A stretch of 64,000 nt of DNA from Ricinus communis (GCF_019578655.1 NC_063265.1:10946501-11010500), one strand, 5' to 3'. Counted from the stretch's first letter, positions 1-13,743 are shown. The notes: generated from the letters alone by a model not told the origin. Made by a program: numbers and translations.

Positions 1-351
1 ATATGTTAGAATGGTGAGAAATATTGGCATACAACTAGGATTCATTTTAGGTGAAATATTAAGGTTAAATCCACTGCCTAGTGCTTTAGTCATTGCCGAA
101 ATTGTAGACAGACAAATAAAGTAATGAATAAAAGCATTGAGCTATTGATAAAAGAACAGGAAAAAAAACAAAAGCATTGAGCTGCAGTGTCTCTGGACTT
201 CAATTTTATAACTGTTAAGAGATGAACATATTTCTCATACCCATTAGTTTAGAGCTAGCATGATTGATGGAAGTGAAGATCGCGGCGTTAAATTTTTTCA
301 GCTGCTTTTCTAGGATGATGATGTGTTTTGAGTGTTTCTATTTGGTGCCAG

Positions 352-660
352 ATGCCATTGACTCGACCAGTATCGCCAAAATTAAACCGGAGAAAGAGCT
401 GTAGTGATGCAATTCAGCAGACATCTAAGGAAGAAGTGGGGAAACATTGTGCTCGTCATCGCCACAGCATGGGTGCTCACAAAGAAGAACCAACCACCCC
501 CACCTCAGCCAAAACCAAGGTTCAGAGGAGTCCACAAACTGCTAATGGCACGGGGACACGCAAGGTCAGAGACAGATTTAAACAGGAACATGTTGCAGTA
601 AAAGCAGTTCCTGACAAGATCATCGAGCAGCAAAATGGGGACATCTCAGTGGAGTCATGA
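352..660 (+). CDS. WVD2-like (TPX2-family) microtubule-associated protein, last exon only
   Basis: This is the terminal coding exon of a gene whose earlier exons lie left of the window. An acceptor (ttggtgccag) precedes position 352 and the frame runs to TGA at 658-660. The peptide opens MPLTRPVSPKLNRRKS and continues with CARHRHSMGAHKEE and a basic, Ser/Thr/Pro-rich tail. The TRPxSPKLxRRKS block followed by a lysine/arginine-rich tail is characteristic of the region after the TPX2 motif in WAVE-DAMPENED2-like proteins, which bind and bundle cortical microtubules and affect anisotropic cell growth. The TPX2 (KLEEK) motif itself is not in the window. Only about 102 residues are visible, so which WDL paralogue this is cannot be decided. 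The family call is by recognition, not alignment. Confidence 0.72.
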   Translation: MPLTRPVSPKLNRRKSCSDAIQQTSKEEVGKHCARHRHSMGAHKEEPTTPTSAKTKVQRSPQTANGTGTRKVRDRFKQEHVAVKAVPDKIIEQQNGDISVES

Positions 661-1769
661 AATAGCTGCTTTTTACTAACTCTTTTAAGTGGGGAAAACA
701 TCTTGAATTTCCTCAGTTACCATATTTGATATTTTAAGAGGGAATAGCCTGCTTCCTTTTTCAGCTGCAATGACTTTTTTTTTTTTTGAGTTTGTGTCAT
801 GTGAATTGTATATGTTTTGTAAGTTATATCATTATATGTCATGTTATATATGAGAGGAGTTATGATTCTATTTTGGACTAAATTTGTTTTATCAGATACA
901 TATATATGCTCACCTAAGTGGTTTTTGCTCGTCTTACACTTATGGAAAGCTCCACCTGTTCATCGGCTGTTATTAGGTGTACGAGTTTGTTGAGAATGTA
1001 ACTTCATATCTTTCTATTTTTCTGCTGGTGAGGATGTAACTCAAAATCTTTGAAATTCTTCTTTTTTCTGCTGACGAGAATGAATAAATAGAAACTGTTG
1101 TATCTTTATATATTCCCACTGTGCATGCAAAGATGTGATTCTAGGACATGTATTCAACTTCTGGAGTTAAAAGCATCACCCGCTGATTTTTGAACTGAAG
1201 TATGTAAAGGTTGCAGAAGTGACGACATCAATATTCTGCAGCAAGTTAATACTGAACTGCTGCAATTGGGGTCTAAGATTTGTAGTTGTAAGGCTGGAAT
1301 GTGTCAAAAGAAAGAAGAAAAGATACAGTTTATTACCAAGACTTCAGAACCGTATTCATTCTTTATCTATCATAGATTCGCAGCTTAATGAATTCGCATA
1401 TTTAGAAAAATAAAAGGTTTAAACCAAATCTTGAATAGTGTATGCATTCAGTTAACAAGAAAATTTTCTTCATAATTAAAATACTTTTACTCACTTTGAA
1501 ATTGATACAATCAAACTCTATAATCATTTAACTGAATCAAAAATTGAAAATACAAAGTAATATAAAATAATAATTGAACCGAAATTCAACGAACTTAATA
1601 TTAAAACAACAGAATTTTAAGTTCATTGTCAAAATATTCATTTACGCAAGAAGGTGAAGGCATTAAGTTGTAAATTTAGGTAAGAGACCGTTAACATAAC
1701 TGATGACTGTTTAAAGTTATTGTTGTGGTCTCTTTATCTGTTTCCCAGTTTCTCCCTCCAAAAACAAAA
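661..1769. other. Intergenic, WVD2-like 3' UTR and FAD-gene promoter
   Basis: No coding gene is visible. The first 200-400 bases are probably the 3' UTR of the WVD2-like gene (T-run at 776-787). The rest is AT-rich DNA leading into the FAD-oxidoreductase 5' UTR. Short open frames, for example at 1219-1413, have no recognisable similarity. Confidence 0.5.
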
Positions 1770-4700
1770 ATGAGCAACTTTGCTCACTCTCTCTCTTCCT
1801 TGTCCTCTCTTTCCTCTATCACTTTCCAACCCATCAAAATTCCCCTAAAATCTTCAACTTCAACTGCAACTAAATCTTCTAAAGCATTAACCCTGACTTG
1901 CACTACTACTTCCCAACCCAATAAAAGACCCACATCCAAGAACCGCAAGAAATCATCATATGGCACTTCAAGAAGGTCAGTTCTAAAGAAAACGTTTAGC
2001 CAAGAGCAGGTTAACTTCTCTTTTCCAGTCTCAGATGACCCTCATGTGGGAATTATTGGTGGAGGCATGGCTGGTCTTGTTTGTGCTGTGAATTTGGAAA
2101 AAAGAGGGGTCAAGTCTACTGTTTTCGACACGGTTGGTTACTTGTTTCATTTTAGCATTTTGTTTTCTATGTGGGTTCTGTTATGCTGATATAGTGGAGA
2201 AGAATGGGTAGGTTTCATAAATTGAAAGTATAAAAATTATGCTAATATTTGAGTGAAACTTGTGTGCCCAGGAGGTTATATGAATACGTAACTCTTTTAA
2301 CTTTTTGTTTCCTAGAAGCAAGAAATTAAGGACGAATTGAAACAAGTCAAAACGCTCTAATCCACCTAAACCTTTGCTTTTCAATGAATAAGCAATTTAC
2401 TGCTCTGATATCAGTTGGCCGTTAGTTGAAATTTATTGAACCTTTTTATATATTTTTCTGTTTATTGAATTTGCAAACATGTGATAAATTTGCAGAAATA
2501 GTCATTTCTAAACATGTCGATTGAACTCTCTGATGCAAAACTGTTAGGTGCTTCCTACAGACATGGTTCCTGAGACGCATACTGATACTGGCGGTGGGCC
2601 ACATGTGAACTCTTAGTGTATGTCTTCCAGGAGAGTGCTATGACAGCACCTAACAAAATCTCCTGTGGGATTTAATATTTACCATTATGAAGGTTTTTGA
2701 CACGGCTTTGCTAATTCAGGGAAACCATGGTTTGGGAGGAAGAATGGGAACTAGAGTAATTGATCCTCAGCCACTAGTATTTGATCATGCAGCTCAGTTC
2801 TTTACTGTGAGCGATCCTCAGTTTGCCCAGTTAGTTGATGGCTGGCTGGAGAAAGGTCTAATTCGACAATGGCAAGGTACAATCGGAGAGCTTGAAAAGG
2901 GTGGTCAATTCGTTCCACTGCCTTCTTCACCTCCAAAATACATTGGTGTCAATGGAATGCGCCCTCTTGCTGACTCACTACTATCTCAGGTGATGATTCT
3001 TTTCATTCATTTATTATACTGTTTTGTCAACTCCTGTAATTGAGTGATAAAGTGAAGATCTATATATATATATATTAAACCCTAAGACAAAGTGATGTGC
3101 GTTTTTGTTATTGGAGACTTTATGGAGATAGGAGAGCAACTTGGACTGTTGGCTTAGGTTGAAGTTGCTGTAGAGATAAGGCAATCAGACTAAAATTTAA
3201 GGCAACTTGGCTACGGACTGAGCCAACAAACAATAGTTTATTTCAAGATCAGTTTTTTTCTTAATGCATGCACTGGCTTGTCTAATGTCTGGTTGATTGG
3301 AACTTATATTGACAGTGTTAAGCCTAAACACCTGATGGTTGTTTAGTATAATAATTCATTTGCTCTTTGACTCATCTATGGTAATTGTTGCCAAAACTCT
3401 ACTTTGTTATGTTATTGTAGAGTATCAAATACAATATTGTTGAGCGATGTTAACTTCATCATCAATGGCGTGCTTTTATGTTTAAAATGCTGATGATTAA
3501 TTATTCATTTGGAAGAAATCAAATCTTCAGGCATTCAATGGAGATGTTATATTTGTTGTGATCCTGATTATTCTTTATTACCTGCTTTTTCTTTTTGTTT
3601 ATGCCTTTTAATTGTGAGCCAAGAGAAACCTAGTCTGTATTACCCCTCCATTATGACATCCTGTAGGTCACAGCTTAACATATTCTGGATGCTTGCTGCA
3701 GACTTCCATGGTTGAAGTGGTGAGACCTTGCTGGATTAGCAGACTTGAGCCTTTTAATGGGATGTGGCACTTGAGTGAGAACGGAAAGCCTTGTGGACAG
3801 TTTGATGTCATTGTAATAGCTCATAATGGTGATTAATGCTTCTATCACTGCTTTTTATACTCTTTATTTTGCCTGTTTTAACAATGTTCGGCATATTATT
3901 ATATATCTATGGGTACTAACATTTGGATGAATTTTATGAAAGCTACTTTCTTTCTGTTAAATGGAATATATTTTGTGCCAACACTTGGTTTCAAGGATTT
4001 TTCTATTGAACCTATATTTCTTGGTTCTGCTGAAATGTTAATGTTTTTGGTGCCTTTTCTAGGTTTACATACAACATGTTTTTCTACAAAAGGTCTAGCT
4101 CGAAGAGCTGATTGTATTTGCTTTCCATACAAGTTTAACATGCTGAAAAGTTGGAAATTGTAATGGAGACTAATGGTTTTGGGTGTATAAACTAATTGTT
4201 ATCTACGTCTTAGTGCTGTCATAAATTTGACTTTTGTTTTTGGATTTAATTTTTTGCTTCTTTATCTGATTGGCAGGAAAATGTGCAAATCGGTTGCTTG
4301 CTTCATCAGGATTGCCACTAATTGCAAGACAAATGAAGGTATGCCTAAAAATTTTAGTTTAATCAGGGTAACTTAGCCTATGCTTCGGCTTCATTAACTT
4401 CTAGTTATGGCTGGTTGATTTTGTACTCTTCCTGAAATCCTTGGCATGCTTGCAGAAGTTAGATTTGAGCCCTATATGGGCTCTCCTTGCAGCATTTGAG
4501 GAACCCCTTCCTATTCCTAGCGGTGCATCTCCCTTTGAAGGAGCCTTTGTGAAAGGAGTTGATTCTATCTCGTGGATGGGAAACAATTCTATGAAGCTAT
4601 TCTCTCAGAGCAATGGTCCTCACTGTTGGACCTTTTTCAGCACTGCGGCTTTTGGAAAGAGGAACAAGGTTCCACAGGTGAGTCTGAACAGAGTTATATT

Positions 4701-6059
4701 TTCTTCCATTGAGAGTTCAAATGCTTGCAACCAAATTAACAGAATTCAAGCATCCATCTTGAACCTGATCTTTGGTCCTTTCCGTTGATTTTGGACAATC
4801 CTGACCTGAATTTAAGATGTAAGCTTTTGGACTAGAAATAAGCTAACAAGAAGATCAAGATAGGATTACTTGAGTTAAACTTGTTGGAAAAAGGTTGAGG
4901 TTCAGTACATATTTTCAGTAGTCTTTTGTTAGTGCAAAAGGGCGGAATTATCCATTAGGCTTGCATGATACATGCTATTGAATCTAATATTTGGGATAAC
5001 TTTAAATGTGATGCAAGGAAAATATCCCAAATTCAACGGCAGAGAAGGTGAAGGCAGCCATGCTAGAGGGTGTTGAAGTTGCACTGGGACTTGCAGAAGG
5101 GTCACTTAAACTGCCATTTTATAGTCGAGTCCAATTATGGTAAACACTAATATTTCTGTTTCAAACAATTTCTTTTTAATTGCCAGCTGGGAAAGTGAAC
5201 TAAACTTAGTGGTAATTTTGTTTATTGAATTCTTGAGCAATCGTTCTTGTTGGAGCAGCTAGTTCCTTCATGCTCTTTAGTCTAGTCTCTTTCTTCTCTT
5301 TTTTTCTTTTCGTAGAAAGAAAAAAAAGATTGAAGAATGTTCTTGCTTTAGTATGTCTTATTTCTTGGTAGACAATAAGAAGTGAAGTAGAAGTTGGTGA
5401 ACAACAAATATAGAAATTTAGACGAATAATAAATGAAAGAGAAATTTATGACAAAAAAAGAAATAGGGATGGAAAGGTGATGGTTTGATTGAAGAAACAA
5501 AGAATCGAGTAGGATAGGTTACTAGTGCGATGAGGAATTGGTACCCACTAGGGTTAAAGTCCATGTATGCAGCAAAGTTGATAACAGATGGCAAGCTGAA
5601 GATTTGAGTTAATAATAAATATGTATTGAGAAAGAGTTTGTTATGAATAATTGGTATGGTGATGCAGGGGTGCAGCACTTCCAAGGAATAGTCCAGGAGT
5701 AGCATGCATATTTGATCCGAATGGAAGGGCTGGCATATGTGGTGATTGGTTGTTAGGTTCAAATTTGGAGTCTGCGGCCTTAAGCGGCATGGCTCTCGCT
5801 AATCATGTATGTAGTCACTGTTACTGTTATTTCTTGTTTTTCCTATTTTTCATGCATATGTAATATAATTTACAATAAGCAATTGGTGGTGTTCAATTTA
5901 ATGATGCAGATTGGTGATTACATAGAAAGCGGAGGAGCTGGTGGGGAGGAATTTGGGATGGGTCTGCACGCTGACTTCCATACACTTGAAGGACATCATG
6001 ATATTGGCCAATTTTCAGACTTCATATTGGAGGCTCACCCATATCACTTAGCCACATAA
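1770..6059 (+). CDS. FAD/NAD(P)-binding oxidoreductase (renalase/amine-oxidase-like), chloroplast-targeted
   Basis: Eight exons join in phase: 1770-2132, 2720-2989, 3702-3828, 4277-4338, 4456-4677, 5018-5139, 5668-5806, 5910-6059, giving 484 residues. The first about 85 residues are Ser/Thr-rich with few acidic residues, as in a plastid transit peptide. A dinucleotide-binding fold follows at about residues 93-122 (VGIIGGGMAGL then VFDTG), and the next exon supplies GLGGRMGTR, the second FAD-contacting motif of the amine-oxidase/renalase fold. The C-terminal part has GDWLLGSNLESAALSGMALA, the usual FAD-closing motif with GD and an alpha helix. The product is a flavin enzyme of unknown substrate, closest in my recollection to Arabidopsis At3g04650 (about 486 aa). 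The start is the first ATG of exon 1 that opens the transit peptide. Intron 1 holds a 114-bp foldback, annotated separately. Confidence 0.88.
2542..2655. repeat. Short foldback in FAD-gene intron 1
   Basis: tgttaggtgct at 2542-2552 is exactly reverse-complementary to agcacctaaca at 2645-2655, and shorter matches lie inside (agacat/atgtct, ttcct/aggag). It could be a tiny MITE remnant or an intronic hairpin. No clear target duplication is visible. Confidence 0.45.
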
Positions 6060-7056
6060 ATACATTATCATTTTTAAGGAACATAATAATTACTACTTTT
6101 GACAAACTCAAGTAATAGTTGTTTCTTTTTGTATGTATTTTCTACTTTTTTATACATATAAAAGGGATAAGTAAAAAAAAGTTATTATTATTTTATTTAT
6201 ATTCAATAATATGAATTTAAAATTTAACAATTTTTAATTTTATTTGACTGTTGGACTGAGAATGACTCATTAAATAAAACAATTATAAATTCTTAGCTAA
6301 ATTTTGACGAATTAAAATACTTTATCAATAAAAACCATTCTTAACTATATATTATTTTATTTAAAAATATACATATTTAAAATTATAAGAGTGAAATCAC
6401 TTAATATATCTTTTTTCCCGGTACTTATCCGATATGAAAAGGAACGTAAGAGACTCATACCAGGAGTTGTAGCTTTATTCATGCGAACTCTCTCCCTTAA
6501 TTGCAAATATTAAAAAACTCACATTTCCATACTCCGGCTGAGGTCAACATCCCCAATTATTTTATTAAAAAACATTCCCTCTTTTAACTTCAACTACTTC
6601 TATGGGACTCCTGTTAACCTTTTTTATTATCCAAACTAAATCTCAATCAAACTTCTCCTTTTAAGCTTAATCCAAAAAAAAAAACAAAACTTGGCTTTTT
6701 AATTACCCATATTATCTTATCGCTCACAAAATCATATGATATCAGCGCACGTCTCAACTGTCTGTCAATCAACACCAAAATCACACGTAGCATTCCATTT
6801 TATGCCCATCTTTCCACTCAATTTCTATTCTTCATTGGTTCTCCCACAAATTAAAATAAATTCTGATCTTCAAAACAGAAAAATAATCAATTTCGAAAAC
6901 CCCATTGTTATATACTAACTTGAAATTACAGCTAATTCCAATAATATCAATAACAGGATTTCATTAAAAGGAGAAAGAAAAAAAAAATTACTACAGCAAC
7001 AGCTATGTTACTATCAGAATCAACCGACAAATTTACATCACTATCCCTAGCAATTC
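6060..7056. other. Convergent intergenic between FAD gene and histone H1
   Basis: The 3' ends of two converging genes meet here. The sequence is AT-rich, with poly-A and poly-T tracts and no supported coding frame. The last 100 bases should be the H1 3' UTR. Confidence 0.5.
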
Positions 7057-7828
7057 TCACTTCCCTAAAGCCTTCCTCTTAGCCGGCGATCTAACACTCT
7101 TCGGCTTCTTCGCGCTCTTAACTGGAGCAGCCTTCCCTGTCTTTGCTTTTGCTGTTCCCTTGGCCTTAGCTTTAGCCGGCTTCGCCGCAGTCTTTGGCTT
7201 CGGCTTAGCAACAGTTTTCGGCTTTGTCTTTGCCGCAGTTCTTGGCTTTGGCTTGGCTGCGGCGACTTTAGCTTTTGGCTTAGCGGCTGCAGCTTTTGTG
7301 GCGGCTTTTACCTTAGCGGCGGCTATTTTAGGCTTGGCATCGGCAGCTGGTTTCTTAGCCGGAGCAGAGCGGGCAGATGGCAGCTTGAATGAATTTTTAA
7401 CTTTGACTAGCTTACCAGAGGCTACGAGCTTCTTTAAATGAAATAATAACAGCTTTCTAAAATTCGGAGGTAATTTCTTGTGCTTCTCTTCGACGAACTT
7501 TGTGATCGCGTATTGACTAGATCCAGTCCTTTCTTTCAATGTCACAATCGCATCATTTATCATCTATACACAATAAAACACAACATAAATTATTCAACCG
7601 AAACAGAGAATGATTATTTTCAAAACAAAAATTAGGGTTTTTAAGAAGATTTATTACCTCAAGGAAAGAAGGATAGGTACGAGCGGTCTTTGCCTTCTTC
7701 GGAGCGGCGGCCACGGCGGCTGCTTTCTTGGCTTTCGGCTCTTTTGCCACTTTTACACCTCTTTTGGACTTGGACTTGGCCTCCGCCGATGCCGGAGGCA
7801 CAGGAGCAGCTACTTCGGTGTCTGCCAT
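7057..7828 (-). CDS. Linker histone H1
   Basis: Two exons on the minus strand (7658-7828, then 7057-7563) are joined by a 94-bp intron and encode 225 residues. Residues 1-50 are Ala/Lys/Pro-rich. The globular GH1 winged-helix domain spans about residues 51-120: it begins TYPSFLEMINDAI, crosses the intron, and continues through KLPPNFRKLL and LVKVKNSFKL. The C-terminal tail consists of AKPK/AAKPKAK-type repeats typical of H1 tails that bind linker DNA and compact chromatin. A TATA element lies about 95 bp upstream of the ATG. The intron inside the globular domain is usual for plant H1 genes. It is an H1 of the common somatic type; the variant class was not assigned. Confidence 0.95.
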
Positions 7829-7922
7829 TGAGTTAATTCAGCGAGTTCAATAAAATATCTGGACTTTTTTTCAGAGAGACGGATAATTTTGATGTGAGGC
7901 AACGGTAGGAGAGAGATGGAGG

Positions 7923-7931
7923 TTTTATATA
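7923..7931 (-). promoter_or_regulatory. TATA box of histone H1 gene
   Basis: On the minus strand the sequence reads TATATAAAA, about 95-103 bp upstream of the H1 ATG. That is a reasonable distance for a start site near 7895 and a short leader. Confidence 0.6.
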
Positions 7932-10900
7932 GAGGAAAAACAGTGGGTTGTGATTGGTGGAAAGCATTGTGACACGGATCGGTGCCCTTTAAGGAATTTT
8001 AAACTTGGACCGTTGGATTGTGGGCTTAATTTACGGCTGAGGATGTGAAGGGATGGATTGGGATGTTTTGGAGGGTGTTGTTAGATTGGGGGTTTTGAGA
8101 TGTGTTTTTGAGTTGATTTCTAATGGGTGTAATTAAGTCTGTAGTTGATGGATTTTGATGAAATTTTGATAATTTTGTAGACTAAGAGTTCAGCTTTCTA
8201 ATGAGCATTTATTCATGTTATTTAATTGAGGAAATTTGGGTGAATTTTAGATTAGAAGAGAGATTGGTCAAAACTAGGGTTTGCCAAGAGCCACTTGAGG
8301 TTTGCGGGGATTATTTGAAAAATTTGCAACTAAATTCTGTTTTTTTAAATGAGAGGTGAATCTAGCATTGTAAATGAATCGATTGCCTCAAGAATCATGA
8401 AATTTGAGTTAGAAATGGATGCTCAAATGCTGATTGGGAAGTGACACAAGTTGAACATGCTCAATGCATGTTGTACTCATTAGAGCTTTGTGGCAATTAT
8501 GAACATAATTAAGATTAGCTTCATTATCCAGAAGTTTTATAGATTGGTTTGGGATCTTCTAATTTTATGTTAAAGGTGAAAATAGAAGCACTGTCTATTA
8601 TAATTGTTACATCATTTTCCATGGAAAAAACATTATTGAAAATTGCTTCATTTCATAATGTGCAATAGCTTTTATATATATTTATAATAATACATTATCT
8701 GTTAAAAATAAAGCAACTTGTATAATTTATCCACGGTCTCGCTATTTTAAAGATTATTTATAATTCTTTTTCTTATAAATTTGATATATGTCTCTATCTA
8801 TATACAAAACCGATAAATGATTGAAACATTTTTATTAGTTTCAAATAATGAAATATGTGTCAATCATCCAATATTAAAATATAAAATATTCACACTCGTA
8901 TTACTCTCTTATTAGTTGCGGTATATACACTACGCATAGATAACAAATTTCTATTTATCCATACATACATATACATCCACTAATCATCTTATTAAGCAAA
9001 TTTAGGAGCATAACCGAATATTTCCTTTCAACAATTAACTCTATGCTCATAGTTATAAGGATCCTAAAATGACAATGAGTGAGCTACCTATTAAGTTGAA
9101 CTACTATTATATTATTTAAGTTTTCATATTATTTTTCTAAAAAGTGAATAGAAAATAACAAAGTAAACTCATTCCAACTAACTATGTTTATAAACTATCA
9201 ATTCTCTTGAGTTATATATAATATAAACTGAATTTGTACAATGAAAATTCAATTCTTTTGTGATATCCTTAAAAAGTGAATTAAAAATAATGATGAAATT
9301 AAAAGTAAACTCATTTCAACCGGTTGTTTAAGAAACTATCAACTCTTTTGAATTACAGAGTCATTGATCTAAACTATGTATTAATATTTTGCAATAATGC
9401 AAACTTTAACTAATAAGATTTTATTCATATTTCACCTCGGCCAATTCATCTTGTCGATAATAGTAAAAGTTCTCTAAAAAACTATCAAATTCTGCTATGT
9501 TTTATATGATTTATAATAAATTGGTTAAATCATATCATTATATTTCCAAATTTAGATCGATTAATTAATATAATTTTCAATTTAATCTAACAGATATTTA
9601 AGTTTTATTTCTTTGAATATTTAAACATCTTAAACTTTTAATTTAACATAACATACATCTAAGCTTTATTTTTTTAGTAATATTTAAATATTTTTATGTA
9701 ATACAAGTGAATATATCAAATAAAAACACATGTTAAAAAGTATTAAAATTTTATTAAATTACATAAAAAAATTAAAGCGTTAAACTGACTAAAATTTAAA
9801 GAAATAAATATAAATTTAGCATAATAACTAATTGCATATCTTAATGCCAAAGTGAGCTTAATGTGTGTAGCAATTGAGTAAACAAGCCTTGTCCCCAATT
9901 GCAATTTGAGCGTATATTTTATATATTGCAGCTTCAAGATTTCAGCACATACCTACAATTTTCTAAAGAAATAAAACAAAATTTAACTATTTTTTTACTC
10001 ATAAATTATTTTGACCCTCTTATATTTAATATTTAATAAATTAATAATTTTTATTAATAATGAATTTTTAAGAACCAATTTTATTTTTCTTTAAATAATT
10101 GAACTTAATTGTACTTAACTTGCTACGTGTATGAGGCACGTGAATTGTAGAAATAGAATTTCATCTTTGGACTTCTTATAAGACTAATTGTAAGTTTTTA
10201 AACTTTTTTACCACTATTTACTTATATCATAATTAAATACGTAAATAAAATAATATGTTTGATGCAAGAAATTAAATTGCAAATAAAGCTAAAAGTTTTG
10301 ATTAAAAAACTGCACTACGATATTAATGATAATCTGAAAATTAAAATAACCATTTGGAATTGAAATGCTTGAATAAACATATAAGAGTGACATATTCATT
10401 ATCCCTTCTTCTTTTTCTTTTATGCTTTTTCAATTTATATACTGTTCCATATTAACAATACCTTGAAAATAACTATTTAAAGTCGTGTCATGTTTCTTAT
10501 CTTTTCATTTGGGTGTCATATAACATAACACTAGTGTCACAGATAATCTAAGCCTTCAGATTTATTAATTTTAATCATAACCGTTAAATAAAAAAATTTG
10601 TTAACAAAAATATAACCACCTTTTAACTTCTTTTATTACGATGGTTTTTAATGATGTGGAGCACTTGTAAATGAAGAGGCTGGGAAGAGCATTGAAAGGT
10701 GCCGCTACGGTGGCAATTGTGGTGGTTTCATTAATAAAAAAAAAAAAATTAATGGTGTTTCAAGTATTTGAGTGTAAATGTTCACTACTTGAAAAGAGTA
10801 TTATGAACCACGATTAGTTTTAAGTGTCTTTATATTCTTTCTTCTTTTTAATAAGAAAAAAACAATTCATTAAACAAATACAAATCATAACAACAAAATG

Positions 10901-12330
10901 GTCTTTCTATAAATAACGATCAGATTATGGTTGGTAGGAATGGTAACGCTTCAGCATTTTATATTCATTAAATAGATTATACAGATTTATAAAAAGAAAA
11001 AACAATAATTAACCAGTAATGACCCCACTTTTTACCACGAACTGACCAATTTATATGTAACTTCCAACGGTTTGGTCCAAAAATATTTATGGTGCAAACA
11101 CTGTTTTAATTTTATTTCTATTAACATTTTATAATTGCTCGAGTTCGGTTACACTTATTACAGAAACCCATTAACCTAAATGTAATTTTCTTCATTGCAA
11201 CCTTAACTATTAAGATTTTCTTTATTTTTTTTTAATTAAAGTTTTCTAGAATTTCAATTTTTTAAATAAATAGATAATATAAATCTCTTTCTTTTTCTTT
11301 TTCTTTTTACCCTCACCCTTTCTTTCAATTTTCACTCTCTTTACCAAAAATAACTCGGATAAATCAACAGTAATAAACTGAACCGTAAATTAATCTTTTT
11401 CAGGGGATTTCAACTTCATCAGAAAGCTTAGGGGGCAAATTGTCACTTGAGCCAAACATATCTGATCAATAATAGCTAATCCAATGGTATAAATAGGATT
11501 ATATTGCAATAGTGAGAAGGGGAAGAGTGAACCGCGGTATCGAACCGTAGCAAACCCATCTGACACAAAATAATTTGGTTGGACTGCTATGATAACATGC
11601 TTGGTCTGTCTTTACAATTTTTTTTGTTTAATTTGCCTTGGTTGGCGTTGGGTCCTGGATCCTGACTCCTGGCCCAGCAGAAACCCAACCTAAACTGAAA
11701 TTTCAGTCAGCCGAATGTAAAAATCTGCTTTCAAGTCTCAGGAATATGTGGGTGGGGAAGACTATGCGCATGGGAAAGTGAATGTTACATGGATGCCATA
11801 ATGCTTACAGGTTCCATGAACAGAAGGGAGTCATGCTTGAAAAAGATAAAGTATTGATAAAGATCTTTACCTACTTTTCGAAAAAAGAAAATTAGCACAG
11901 ATACAGCTTTGGTTAACTCAAGAAATTTAAGCCAAAACCTGTACTTTGCATAATCATATTGCACCTACAATGGCTGATGCTGCCTATAGAAGCATAATAT
12001 TAAATTAGAACAAAAAACCTAGCCTAACAGGCGTTGCTTTTGATTAGAAATCCATGGGTTTGCAGAAGAAACACAACTTCAATATATATAGGGAAGCATA
12101 AGTTTACAATTTTTAATCCCTATTCTGTATAATAAAAGCAGCTCAAACCGGACTAACCCCCTGTCATCTAATCATAAAATCTGCTCCACCATTGCTAGTC
12201 TCTGGTTCGAACAACAATATTATATACAGTAGTAATTCACAAATAAGCGCCAGCCGATTCCGGGTTGGATTCGAAACATTTTTGGAATCCTGAATTCTTG
12301 GAGAGAGGACTGAAGACATCTGCAAAGTTT
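7932..12330. other. Gene-poor AT-rich stretch (about 4.4 kb)
   Basis: Apart from the distal H1 promoter (about 7930-8100) and the WRKY 3' UTR (about 12060-12330), nothing supportable is coded here. The sequence is strongly AT-rich with frequent stops in all frames. I could not recognise a transposon terminus or RNA gene. Confidence 0.5.
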
Positions 12331-13743
12331 TTATGTATGGGCAGATTGTGTCGAGAGTAATCTGGAATGATTATGCTCACCTTCATAAGTGACAATTAGC
12401 ATTGAAGGGTCTTCCAGGCATCTCTCGACATGCTTCCTTGCTGGGCAACCTCTAAGGCTGCTACATTTGTAGTATCCCCTGCAGTAAAAGTGGAGTTTCA
12501 AAAGTGTCAGACAAACGGAGTTACCTAACCAATTAAGAGTTGCAGAAAGTAAAGACAGCTAAGGTTCTTGTTTCCAAATATCTCTTAACATGCGTCATTC
12601 AATTTGTATTTAAGCAATTAACCAACTACTTAAGGTAGATTACTGTTATGCATGCACAGGAACAATCTTAGAACATGACAAATAAATAAATCACAGGGTA
12701 TATGTATCTTAAAACTTATAATAAAAGGTTGAATTAGATAAATACCTAGGATGTGGAGAGCCCTTAATCGGCTTTTGCCCATATTTTCTCCATGAATACT
12801 CATCAGGAGGAATATCTGCCACCTTATTACTAATAGCAGGCACCTTTATGGATCTCTTCACTCTCAGTTTCCTAAAACAAAAGTATTTTGGATCAGAATT
12901 ATAATTTTAAAAGAAAAGAACCAGAATTAGAAACTAACAGAGATTTGAGTTTGACCTTCTCTTTGAACAATGACATTTACCGGAGCTGGCGCATTTAACA
13001 CTGCCATCTTCCCCTCTAACAGAACACCTTCGTCTTGTCTGCTGCGAGATCTGATCAGATGACTGAGGTACACCAATCAGATGGAATGAATCTCTATCAA
13101 AGTTAGTCACGGTGCCATCCATGCTTAAAGATGATATGAATGATCTTGTGGTTGACATGGCTGGTGTGCAGGTAGACCCATCGAATTTAAGATTAATCCC
13201 ACTGTTACTCCTAGAATACATCATATCAGCTTGATATTTCATTTGTTGCTGCTGCTGAAACTGCATCCTTTGTATTTGCTGTTGTTGTTGAAGAAACTGG
13301 TATTGTTGTGTTGGTTTTATTTGAGAAATCTGGAAAGAAGGCCTGACATTTGAGCTCATTTCAACAACTGAATTTTCAAGAAAAATTTTCCGGGTAGGTT
13401 GCATACTAGATTTAGATTTGGAATCCATTTCAGAAATAGGGGTCTCGAGAAAACTAGCAGGAACCATTTGGAGGGGTTTCGGTGCCAAAATTGTTGTGCA
13501 ATTAGGACTATCTAGAAAGATGTTTTGAGGCAAAGATGATTTAAACTTCTTCAACTTTCTCACTTTTCCATGACCTAAACTATTACTCAACAGAGACACC
13601 ACTCTTTTAAACTTAGACACAGTTTCTCCAGTTTCCGTCACCAAGTTTCTAGCCTGAACTTGATCTCTAGGTTGACATAGGAGAGCAATAACTCTACGGC
13701 AGCTCTCAACAGCTGCCTTATTTGCCTCCTCAACCTCCTCCAT
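12331..13743 (-). CDS. WRKY transcription factor, group IId (WRKY21/39/74 type)
   Basis: Three minus-strand exons (12956-13743, 12746-12871, 12331-12478) join in phase to 353 residues. The N-terminus [14 protein letters not shown] and the [11 protein letters not shown] segment match the HARF/C-motif region of group IId WRKYs, a segment reported to bind calmodulin. A Gln-rich stretch follows (about residues 155-175). The plant zinc-cluster (RRCSVRG, then [13 protein letters not shown]) precedes the DNA-binding domain, where WRKYGQK lies at about 290-296 and the zinc ligands fit C-X5-C-X23-H-X-H. The intron at the PR|GYY position is the conserved WRKY-domain intron. The domain should bind W-boxes (TTGACC/T). 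The start is the ATG of MEEVEE; two upstream near-start codons were ignored. The model ends [11 protein letters not shown], soon after the HNH ligands, as in this subgroup. Confidence 0.95.

Noticed and set aside
7160..7441. Long open frame antisense to histone H1
   Set aside because: It is a by-product of the Ala/Lys-rich H1 tail read backwards, with low-complexity Ala/Phe/Gly composition.
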